This document shows, one piece after another, positions 55,100-64,000 of a stretch of DNA of 64,000 nucleotides (position 1 is its first letter; every line of letters starts with the position of its first letter). This stretch comes from Multifurca ochricompacta (lineage: Eukaryota; Basidiomycota; Agaricomycetes; Russulales; Russulaceae), in assembly GCA_022496185.1 (NCBI GenBank), contig WTXG01000025.1, positions 299,720 through 363,719 on the forward strand. Reading direction: 5' to 3'. A model generated the notes under the pieces. That model saw only the letters and a program-made list of their open reading frames with translations, searched no databases and was not told where the DNA came from. The position numbers and the translations under genes are program-made.

Positions 55100-58000
55100 C
55101 ACGTGTCGAGCGTTGTTGGTCGTCGCCTCTGTTTGCACCATTTCCTGTTTCCTTCCATTCCTTTCTTTTTCCTCACTACCTTTCCACTGTCCATATTATC
55201 TGAATGGCACCATTCAAGTCCTCCGGAAAGTCCACCGCCAAGTGAGCCCTAGTAATGCTGTCATAGGTTTCTTGCTGACTGTACAACGTTGCCACACTGT
55301 TAGTCTCGTGCATCAGACGACACGTCTGGGTCCACGACAGAGCTCCAGGGGCTCCAAGGAACGCCACGCAGTCCCCTAACCCAATGCTCCGCCCAGCAAC
55401 AAGCTTATGATTACGAACTTACATTATGAAATTACGCCGAAGGACTTGACGGTATGCTCTGTCCACCCTCTCGGTTCGCTCACGTATGATAACCTTCGCT
55501 TCCCTCTGAAGGCAATTTTGGACAAATAGGCACGCTCGTGCGCGAGCCATCTCAGGGTACGAAATCCGACTACCATTACCCCGCGTTATTGTCTAGAAGA
55601 AAAACCTCAACCTTCTCCCCCTTCGTTCCGGGATTCTGTTATATTGACGCATTTGCGTTCCCCTTTCGTCACGTCGCATCTCTACTTCGATATCCGAATG
55701 TTAGTATGATCGTAGCGGTCGCTCGTCGGGCGTTGCTATCATCACATTCGAGACATTGGCAGAGGCAACGCGAGCAAAAAGCAGTTAGCGGTGTTTGGCA
55801 AAGGTAGACTGATTTTTTATTTTTATTTAGTTCTCATCATAGCACATTCAAAGTCAACCTATCTCTATTGAATTTGACCAAGGGGGTCCGCGTCATGCTA
55901 GAGCACCGGCGTCCTCGCTGCTCAGCCGAATCCAGAAGCCACCGCTTCTGATCGTCTCAGTCAGCGCAGAATGATGCCAAGGCATCCCTGATGTGGGTTG
56001 ATCCGTCGCCTCTCGTTTTTCCTTTCACAAACGTCACTTCGCAGCCAAAGCAAGAGAGTGAGTTCAATCCGCGGTAGGGGACGAGGACCGGGGACTGGCC
56101 CAGCTCGCGGCCGCATTTCTACTCCGCTACCGAAAAGTGCCGCAGAACTCGACAGTGAATTAGATGCATTTATGTCTGTCGACAGCGGATTGCCACACCT
56201 TCCACCAAGCCTGCAGAGAACGGGGATATGGAAATGGCGTATTCTGCTATGCTTCTCTGTAACTCCCCATCTAGTGAGAAGCGTACTTCACCTTGTGGAC
56301 ATTATCGCTATTATCCAGAAGATTCAGTGCACCTGGTTGTATCTCGTTTCGCTTTATGTCCATTCTCCGTCAGAAATGCCTGCCAGGTTTCAGATAGCCA
56401 GGGGCAAATGTAACTGAACATATAAGTGTTGGGACCCTTGAGTCGCACCAGCTACCCGCCGTGTGTGTGGGTACGGCCAGGAAGCACCACTTTCTTTGAG
56501 TTTCCCAGCACATATTTAAAAGTGATGCGTGTATTAAGGTCGCTATGTTTTCTTCGTTGTTAATCATAGATCATGATCCCATGCTGTACGACTCGCCTCT
56601 CGTGGACTTGTGCAGATTGCTCATGAATGGAACATGAGTCAGGTTCAAGGCGGTGAGGCTGTGGCTGTAGTTCAGTTCTGCAATGCAAGCGGATACCCTA
56701 ACCTGTCGTTCAGCTGCGGTAATTGTCTTAGATAGGCACAACTAGGAAGCAAACGGCTAATATTACTACATGAACAAGCGCAGAAGTTACAATGTTTATG
56801 CAATGCACACCGAATGGCTGATCGATTTAAGCATCACGAGGTCACTAGCGCGTACCTTGGAAATGACATTAGCACGTTTCTGACGGCAGCGGCAGTCACC
56901 CTTACGTCGAGGCACAGAGTTGCATGTCAGTTGATCTTCTTAACTGTCATGTACAGGCTTTCAATCACTACCTTCCATGATAACCCAACACTGGGCAATA
57001 TTTGCTACAATTCACCCCTTTGCCACGTCTGTAGTCTCAATGCCAGCAACAAGCAACGATCCAGTCAGCCTCTCCCTTAGCAGCAGGTGTCAATCATGAT
57101 GACTGACAACAAAGGTGGATGTACATAGACATGTTATCCCACAACCCAAATGGTTAGTTATATTTGTCATTATGTGGTTTGTAAGAGCTAGAAAAGTGAG
57201 TAGCTCAGTCTTTGGAACAGAAAGACTGTATTGCAAGGTAATAAGTACCTAGAAAAGCAAGTAGCTACAACAAAGAATTAGCAAAAGACAATGTAGCTAT
57301 GAAGAGAATGGTACTGACCTCAGTCTTTGGAACAGAAAGCTGAGGATACTAACTATGTGAATAGTCCTATAATAAGCAATCAAGTAAGAAATATGCTGCA
57401 TGCTGTGGCTGCTATTCCACACATAATACAGCTTGCATATTTTATTCTACTACTTAAAAAACAGTTTCCTGCTGTTAAACACCCAAACTGAAATACATGA
57501 CTCCAATGCAGATAGCTATGAGGCAGGCTCAGAGAAGTGAGGCACATTACATATTGTTTGTCTCTGTATTACATCACGTGATGCGCCACAATGTGCTGGG
57601 TGATTGCATCCAGTCCCCTTACTTAGGTTCAGTTCTGTATTAATACAGCTTGGTAAGTCTGCTGAAACGAATGACGTTCAGCTACCACTTAAGCGCCTCA
57701 AGTTCTTCAGTTATCTGGCTTTCACTGCACATCAGCCCTCATCGCCTGCGAGTGTAAGTCTTCGATGGTTTCTCGCTTGGTTAAGATTGGTTCACAGCTA
57801 TCGGCAGGATTGCAATCTGGCTTTGGACCCGTGGTATCGTCGTATATGCCACTCTTAACTTTTGCGTTCTTTCTCCATGATACGCACTAGATACACATCA
57901 TCCTCTTCATGGGTGGACCCAAGTTTGACATTATCCAACTAACCAATATCATACACACTCTCATCCTGTCAGCCGGCTTCTTTACCATCCATAGGAACAT

Positions 58001-59761
58001 TTTATATGGATCCCTGGTATGAGTTGCGTTCGAACGCAGACAAGCTGGCTTTACAGTACCCAACGGTCTGGTCAACTCAATGGTTGTGGCTGATCTTTCC
58101 TTCTTGTTTCTGTAATTGATCGGTCTCCTGCACTTTGGACGCACTCGCTCTCGTGGCGTCTGGGGCTATTATACAAGCAGGTGAGCTGATCGGTCTAGTT
58201 GCCGCGGCCTTTTAGTGAACGAGGTACAGGGCCTCATTTGGCTGGCAGTAGCGAGTTTCATCCAGCTTGTTGCCGTGGTACGCCGGGTCGATATTCGTTT
58301 CAAGTGATACTCACGTTTTGTACAGTTATTTTTTCAACATTGATCTCAATGGTACGTGTCTGTTGCTTCGAGGAGAGGTGTTCCTCAGGCGTTCTTTGCT
58401 CACTATCTGCTGCATCTAGAAGCATAGTGCTTTGCGCGTAACCGATTTGCGATTTGCAATGAGGATTCTATTGACCCTTATCGAGATGTTCCTGACCCGG
58501 CGAGTAAGCAACTCTTTTGTTGTGCTCACTCTCAGAGTGATCTACGGGAGTTCAGGTTTATACAATGTACGAAATTTTTGGTCTTTGTACATGCCTGAAG
58601 CGACGTGCATCCCGGCAAATTTGCAAATCTCCCATGAATTGTGCCCTCGTCAATTTTGGTGGCTGCCTGGATGTTATCGCAGGAGAGCGGTCGTAGATTT
58701 TGATGCATTAGTATCCCAGTCCGCGCAGCGGCTGGTCGGTTAGTCCGAAGGGATGATTGGGGGAATAAATTCATCTAGAACCGGCCAACTGTAGATATGA
58801 CTAAAACAGACTTAACTGGTTGTTGATGGACGGCCTGCACGTCCTCCAACATGTAAACCACGTTAATGGAGCCCACTCTTGTGGGGCGAGGTACCACAGT
58901 TGTCAATATGAATATTGAGGGGAATCGGGGAGACGGGAGGCATGGGGACTTACAGGCTTGGATTGGCTATTGGGCTCATAGGAGTGGCGCGTGCCACGAC
59001 CATTCTTGCTCGTATTTTTATGAAATGTCAGTTGTCTACTCAATAGTTGGGTAGGATAAGGCAGGATCCTATCGCTCGTCAATCTGCGAAAATGCGCTCT
59101 TCGCTGAAAACCGGGAATGCGGAGAGCATATATCCTCTTGGTGAATGTTGATCTATCTGGTAATGACTTAGCTTTCGCTCCCATAGAACCGTCAAGTACG
59201 TGCTCGGTCCGCAAACTTCTTTGGTGAGGTTTCGGTGATACAATGGTGGCTTGTTGATTGTCGGTTATCGCATCACGCTTACCGAGGGATCTCATGAGGT
59301 TGCAGGTGGCTTGCAACAAATAACTAATACATCTTGGCCGAGGTCATCTATTACAGAACTCCGAGTAGAGTGTGAAAGCAGTGCAGCATAAAAGATCGTC
59401 ACGTCATTGCCACACTTCGAGGGTTCATTGCACTTTTCCCAGAACGGCAACTGTTAAAGTCAGACGTGGGACCAAAAAAGCATTGAAAACCGAGACGTAA
59501 CTTGGATAGTAAGTTATGGTGAGGACAGCATGAGCACGGGACAGCTATTGGCCAAAGTTACACGAGGAGCCCATGAATAGGATTCTGTTCTAACATGAGA
59601 GCAATGAGCGGACGTTCCTATGCCAGTTACGGGCTCTATTCTACGTGAGGGGGTGAGATCGAGCGTTCGATTCCAGATACTTAGTGAACAAAGGCAAATA
59701 CAAGCACTCAACGTGGGGGGAAAATTCTCAATAAACTGGCTTACATTGACGGAAGACATAT
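55100..59761. other. Gene-poor 4.6 kb with degraded coding traces
   Basis: No intact gene recognised. A short ATG frame at 55204 (MAPFKSSGKSTAK) meets a gtgagc donor, but no second exon could be assigned. A possible relic of an RGG/mRNA-export-type protein lies at 56035-56180. At 57880-58160 hydrophobic-looking fragments occur in several frames on the plus strand, suggesting a decayed membrane-protein gene, but no family could be named. The sequence cctcagtctttggaacagaaag is duplicated near 57206 and 57319. Confidence 0.45.
56035..56180 (+). pseudogene. Possible C-terminal relic of an Aly/REF- or FoP-like protein
   Basis: One frame reads SIRGRGRGPGTGPARGRIST, then PLPKSAAELDSELDAFMSVD. An RG-rich stretch followed by SAAELDSELDAFM resembles the C-terminus of mRNA-export adaptors (Aly/REF, Mlo3) and FoP-type proteins. 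No RRM was found upstream in the expected orientation, so this is at best a fragment. Confidence 0.3.
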
Positions 59762-60654
59762 TCAATCGAGTAAATCATCTAGAAAATCTTCCATTTCGGC
59801 TTTTGCGGATTTTGTGGGGCGTAGAGGATCTTGCGGCAATGGGGGGGCCTCTTTCAAAAGTTTCGCTAAGAGCCAGAGACGGATGACGTTAGCAGTATAC
59901 TGTAAATAGGATAGCTGGCTCGAACCCTGTCGGCGAAGGTGTTCCCTGGTTTCTGTTTTTCCCATTTGACGGGTAGCACTAGCTCGAAGTCGCTCCTTTA
60001 GATCTGAGCGACACAGTCCGTCAACCACGTGGAGCAATTTGGGAGACTTGGATGGTACGCACCCGACTGTGCTTGAGCAACATCCTTTTCATGCTGCATT
60101 TCCTGCAAGGAAGTATCCACTCAATCGGTTGGGCCTTTCCTTTCCTTGATGAACGTTCAGCATGCGGGATCGAAATAATGTGCGCGAGGGAGTGATCAAC
60201 ATCGTTATCGTTGGCCGGGGCAGGAGTGAGCATTGATCCATGCGAGTCCTCCAGACGGTCTCGTGCAAGAAACGTGCTCAGGTCAACCTCAGGTTCTATG
60301 ATCGGTTGTCCTGTTGATGAATTGGCATGTCTCAAAATAACGCCTTGAAACATCGCGCAACTTGCTGCACATACCATCGGGCCCAATTGCTGGTCCAGGT
60401 TCTTCATAACGGTCTGCGTTGGTGCCGATAGTACGCCTTGCATAGCGTGCACTGTGTTCCGCAACTTCATCATCATCAAGTTCTTCAGGTTGCTCTCCCT
60501 CGAGCAACAGTCGTTCTTGGAACTCGGCAGGGCGTCCACCTCTATGCCCACGCCCACGTGCGCGTAAATATTTACCATGTCCTCCACGGGATCGACCACG
60601 CGCTCTTTCACGAGCACGAAACGTGTTGCCAGTGCTAGAGGGTAGTTGAGACAT
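59762..60654 (-). CDS. RG-rich conserved protein of unknown function (about 4-5 exons)
   Basis: The start MSQLPSSTGNTFRARERARG (60654) leads into an RG-rich tract (RGRSRGGHGKYLRARGRGHR) typical of RNA-binding or methylated proteins. Next come PAEFQERLLLEGEQPEELDD and ARYARRTIGTNADRYEEPGP, then after an intron EPEVDLSTFLARDRLEDSHG, SLAHIISIPHAERSSRKGKA and QPIEWD. Later exons encode EMQHEKDVAQAQS, DLKERLRASATRQMGKTETR and the C-terminal acidic box KAEMEDFLDDLLD. CC at 60117-60118 seems one base short (IEWD then joins TSLQEMQHEK). The ELDDLL-type end and RG tract suggest a small nuclear RNP or chromatin partner, but I do not know this family. It is divergent to the CNOT11 gene, with only 200 bp between. 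Confidence 0.6.
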
Positions 60655-60854
60655 GAGAATGAGAGGAATGTGGAACCAAATAATAGACAACAGGATCCAA
60701 TAATCCCTCACCTCACCCGACCTTGACACTATTCAGCACAATCGTCGTTTCGACGACCGACGCCGCTTCTCACATTCACGTAAACGTATTTCTCTCTTTC
60801 TCATACTTATATCTCAATTACAGTCACGGTGTCCTTGTTTAAGTCTGCCAAGTT

Positions 60855-62373
60855 ATGCATGCGGCCGCTCATCACACTCAGCCGCCACCCGCGGCTCAGG
60901 GCCACACTGATCCGCTCTATGCCTCCGTCCGTCATCTACTTATGAAGGCCTGCTCGAATACATGCTCGACCGCCGCTCAGGCTTTCGCTCAACTTGTGCA
61001 GCCCACTGCGCGCTTCCAGCTGGCTCTCGATGCGCTCCTACCCATCCTCGTCTCTCCACGATCTGAAGTTGGTACCTTTTTTGGCTTTTCATTTTTCTTT
61101 GCTGACCTTCCATCTTTTTTTCTCTCTTGCATTCTTCTTGTCGTGGCTCAAAGTTACCGCAACGAATCCTTGTGGCTTATATACTGTACTCCTTATACGC
61201 GACACACCCAATCGCTATTAATCCCTTCAAGTCTGTTCTATTTGACACCTTCACGAAAGAACGCAATGCTGCGGTCCAGTTATCCGGGGAGGGAAAACGA
61301 GCGACGATGAGCAGCTGGTTTGGGTCCTCTGGAAAGTCTTGAAAGGCGATGGAGACCATGTAAGTGGTGGTCTCTCCGTTCATTGACATCTCACTGTCGT
61401 GGTGTAGCTTGGTCCTTACCCACCCAATACCTTGGCACGGGAGTCTCTCCCACCCAAATTGAGAGCTAGTAATCTTGTTTTGGACGAGAGAAGGTACCAT
61501 TTGATTCGTGAGTACATTCACGATCTATTATTCCTTACTCTTCCCTCATGTAGTGGGTAGATCCCAAGAAGGTGCACCTTCCTGCTCACCGGCAGGATCG
61601 CAGCAAATTGGATAGACTTGTGTTTGGAAACGATGTGTCACCGGAGTTGAGAAGACCCAGTTGTTATCACAGGGACTGACGCTCCTCTTGGCTGCTCGTG
61701 AGCGCGTGCTCACATTGTCTGAACAACGTGTAAGTCCATTATTTCTGCCACATTATCGGTACTAGATCGTTCGTTTAGCTTCTCGGTCCTGTGATTCCAC
61801 AGTTGACATCACCATCTGTCTTGATCTCCCTTGACCTTCCGCTTATCATCGCTCACAATCCGACCATTGCCACTCCCTTATTAGTATCCCTTCTTACTCT
61901 TCCACCGTCCGATATATCCAGCGTGTATCTGGACGTTCTCGCACAACTTCCTCCTACTCTGCCGACGTTTGATATTCGGTCGGCTTTTGCACGACATAAC
62001 ACCAGCGACGGACTCCATTACAGGCGGGAAGTCACCGTTGCTGACATTGTGCGCATGGAAGTGCTTGGGCCATTTCTTCATCAATGCATTCTGTGGCTAG
62101 ACCACGCGGAACGCGAGGAGCGAGATGGGCTAATTAGTGACGACCGCTTTGCAAGGGTGTGCAGAATGTACTCGTTCTTTGTTTCTTGCTGTATCGCAGC
62201 GACTGACTTCCAAAAATTAGCTCTGCCGTTTCTACAGTGCCCTCCTCAAGGTCAATGTTGTTGACCCTGCTTCTGACGCCGACTCGGCCGAGATTGCCCA
62301 CTTCGCCCTACGTAACTCGCGGTTCGAAGAAGCTAATGCGCTTTACCGTGTGCTTGCCTCCGCCAGGTTTTGA
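60855..62373 (+). CDS. CCR4-NOT complex subunit 11 (CNOT11/DUF2363) homologue
   Basis: Multi-exon plus-strand gene from ATG 60855 to TGA 62371-62373. First exon: YASVRHLLMKACSNTCSTAA and RFQLALDALLPILVSP. Then QRILVAYILYSLYATHPIAI-NPFKSVLFDTF, GPYPPNTLARESLPPKLRAS, and PKKVHLPAHRQDRSKLDRLV. The DUF2363 region follows: NPTIATPLLVSLLTLPPSDI, YLDVLAQLPPTLPTFDI, RMEVLGPFLHQCILWLDHAE, ending LCRFYSALLKVNVVDPASDA and RFEEANALYRVLASARF. In animals CNOT11 docks with CNOT10 on the CNOT1 N-terminus in the deadenylase complex. Three one-base deficits are inferred: GGG 61291-61293, A at 61655, AA 62153-62154, each restoring family-like sequence. Some exon junctions are approximate. Confidence 0.82.
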
Positions 62374-63480
62374 ATTCTCATGCATGTGTGTGCCTATGCA
62401 ACCGTATGAATGATGCCATCTGGGCGCCGTTGGTGTACACTGGTTAAAGCCCAGATCGCCACTATGTTCCGTCCAGAGAATTTTGATTGTACCGCTCTAG
62501 AGCTCCTACATGTATGCCATCCTCTTCTGCCATTGGAAAATGTTTGGTCTTACGACATTCGTATTTTTCATGCAATTGGCAACCAATGTGAGATGTCATT
62601 TAAGTTGCCGGTGACCGCTTGTTCGACATTGATGTTTGGCACCCTCAAGTTGACATGCTCAGCGCTTTGCTTTGTCTTTGTCGAGAACGTTGATTCTTTT
62701 TCTTGTTCAGAGGTGTACCTGTATGGACTGGCAAGGCCATTGATTGACATAGCAGCTATAATTTATGGGTGTTTCACCTCAGTTGAGCTCAGCTTCGGTC
62801 ACATTCACGTTTTGCAACCTAATCCCTGGGGGTTCTGGTTAGCAACTCGGCGACTTGCGTCGTCATCTCACATCATCAGCTGATCTTCGTTCCTTTTACT
62901 ATAGTCGTGGCTGTTCAATACAGTCAGTAGAACACTCAGACGTCTTGGGGTCCGCGGTCGTGCTGAAAATAGCGCTGCTAGTCTCTGTCACTTCCTCACT
63001 CGCATACTAATAATCGAAGTCATGTCCCCAGTACGCATCATATTCGCAGTCTCTCTATCCTCGCCCTCGAATCGCTTCATGCTTCAAGTTCCTATGGTTC
63101 CCAATCGAGGAGGGGGGAACCCACGTCCTTGCTTCACAGAGCAAAGTCTCGTTGGTCTCAGTGAACATACCTCTGCCGGGCTTGCGTAAGCCAGCAAAGT
63201 TATTCGCAGGGATGCTATCATCCCCATGTATCATTAATGGAAGCTTCCTCGAGATACCGACTTCAAGGTGGCAAGCTTACTCCTGGCCACTCACTATCTA
63301 TCATCGTAAACGTAAATAATACGAAGCACAAGTGTCGGCTGGTGTCGGCCCACCATCCCCATTTGCCTTGGAGGCTCGAGTGTTCGAAAGCCGGCGAGCA
63401 TACTCCTTCATTAAGTCGCTGCCGAGGGGCGACATACTTTTTTCCCTTCGCCCCCCCAAGTGAGTTCGCCAAAGGCAATA
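62374..63480. other. Intergenic region, no gene recognised
   Basis: A 157-codon plus-strand frame at 62410-62883 has no similarity I recognise and is poor in family-like motifs. I do not call it a gene. Confidence 0.4.
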
Positions 63481-63712
63481 TGTTAGGTCTGGTCCTCAAG
63501 TCTGCCCTTTCCATCTTTGTGGCGGCAATCATTGCTCGCTTCCTGTTTGTTGTGCGGCATAGGATCAAACCATAGCCTTTGCGTAATACACCCTCGCCGC
63601 CAGGTGGGTCGCTACTGACAGGTTTGCGTGTACGCTTCACCATGAGATTGCGCGGCCAATGTCCGACAACTACTGGCCATTTGAAGCGACAGCTGAACCC
63701 TGTTTCCGAGTA
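63481..63712 (+). pseudogene. Possible cytochrome P450 5' fragment cut by a hAT element
   Basis: ATG 63481 opens MLGLVLKSALSIFVAAIIAR-FLFVVRHRIKP, a single hydrophobic anchor with a basic edge. After an in-frame TAG it continues PLRNTPSPPGGSLLTG. An N-terminal anchor followed by a Pro-rich PSPPGG hinge is typical of microsomal P450s. The frame is lost at the hAT tip (63713). With no haem or helix-K region this stays tentative. Confidence 0.35.
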
Positions 63713-63772
63713 GGGCTGCGCGCCGTCCGTTTGATGGTGACGGCTGTCTATTTGATGGTGAAGGACAGGTAT
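63713..63772 (+). mobile_element. 60-bp left end of a second hAT copy
   Basis: tagggctgcgcgccgtccgt... to ...gacaggta matches 29084-29143 with only a few C/T-type differences. It is interrupted at its 60th base by the element end that begins at 63773. Confidence 0.85.
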
Positions 63773-64000
63773 AGGGCTGCACACTGTACCCATACCTCAC
63801 AGTATGGATGGGTCTGTAGTATGGTTGCTGTACCCATGCCGTACCAAGCTCAAATCAATGTCAAGATGGACAGTGGACAGGTACAGAAAACACTGTCCAA
63901 ACTGTCAAAAAAATGGCCATCAATGGCATTAGATGGCATGGATGGCATTGACTGAATGAGCTTTTAATCTCATCATTAAGCCACCAAAACTCCCCACTAT
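63773..64000 (-). mobile_element. End of a third hAT copy, running off the window
   Basis: Starts tagggctgca and is homologous to the reverse complement of the right end of the first hAT element (about 36965-37196). Shared blocks include gatggcattagatggcat, tgagctttt and taagccaccaaaactcccc. It therefore lies in the opposite orientation to the 29084 copy and is inserted into the 63713 element. Confidence 0.82.

Noticed and set aside
62410..62883. 157-codon ORF after CNOT11 as a gene
   Set aside because: No recognisable similarity, no splice context, and only an average-length chance frame.

Overview
The window is nuclear DNA of a filamentous basidiomycete. Genes carry many short (about 50-100 bp) GT-AG introns, promoters contain long CT-rich tracts, and the protein families are typical of Agaricomycetes. 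Rhizoctonia/Ceratobasidiaceae is my guess at the group, not a demonstrated assignment.

Positions 1-28,700 are gene-dense host DNA. In order they hold a Pus3/Deg1-type tRNA pseudouridine synthase, an NHP6-type HMG-box protein, an oxysterol-binding protein, a decayed amine-oxidase fragment, two tail-to-tail secreted flavin polyamine/amine oxidases, a DHA1-type MFS transporter, cytosolic leucyl-tRNA synthetase (minus strand), a conserved protein of unknown function and an intron-containing tRNA-Lys(UUU). These are followed by a 612-residue disordered protein (minus), an Fmp46/DUF1687 thioredoxin-like protein (minus), another unknown conserved protein, an intergenic stretch with three stem-loops that share a loop motif, and an NAPE-PLD/Fmp30-type metallo-beta-lactamase phospholipase D. 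The amine oxidases plus transporter could form a local polyamine/amine-use cluster. The other genes are housekeeping genes with no evident joint function.

Positions 28,776-55,000 are a nested transposon island. A hAT-type element (29,084-37,196, with a multi-exon transposase on minus) contains a 502-bp non-autonomous hAT with a perfect 8-bp target duplication. It also contains an inverted solo LTR of family A, which is itself split by another solo LTR. A further solo LTR with target duplication follows at 37,264. A chromodomain Gypsy element A (38,419-54,248, plus) is interrupted in its gag region by a complete second chromovirus B (40,491-47,953, minus) with perfect TCGTT target duplications. 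B carries an extra ORF with four zinc knuckles between pol and its 3' LTR. A Tc1/mariner relic follows.

Positions 55,100-59,700 hold almost no recognisable genes, only degraded coding traces. Then come an RG-rich conserved protein (minus) and a CNOT11-like CCR4-NOT subunit (plus), a possible cytochrome P450 5' fragment, and the ends of two more hAT copies at the window edge.

A recurring feature is that at least sixteen otherwise well-conserved reading frames need a one-base correction, nearly all a missing base in a short homopolymer. This affects housekeeping genes and transposons alike and points to residual sequencing/assembly error rather than pseudogenisation. Gene spans below ignore these shifts.
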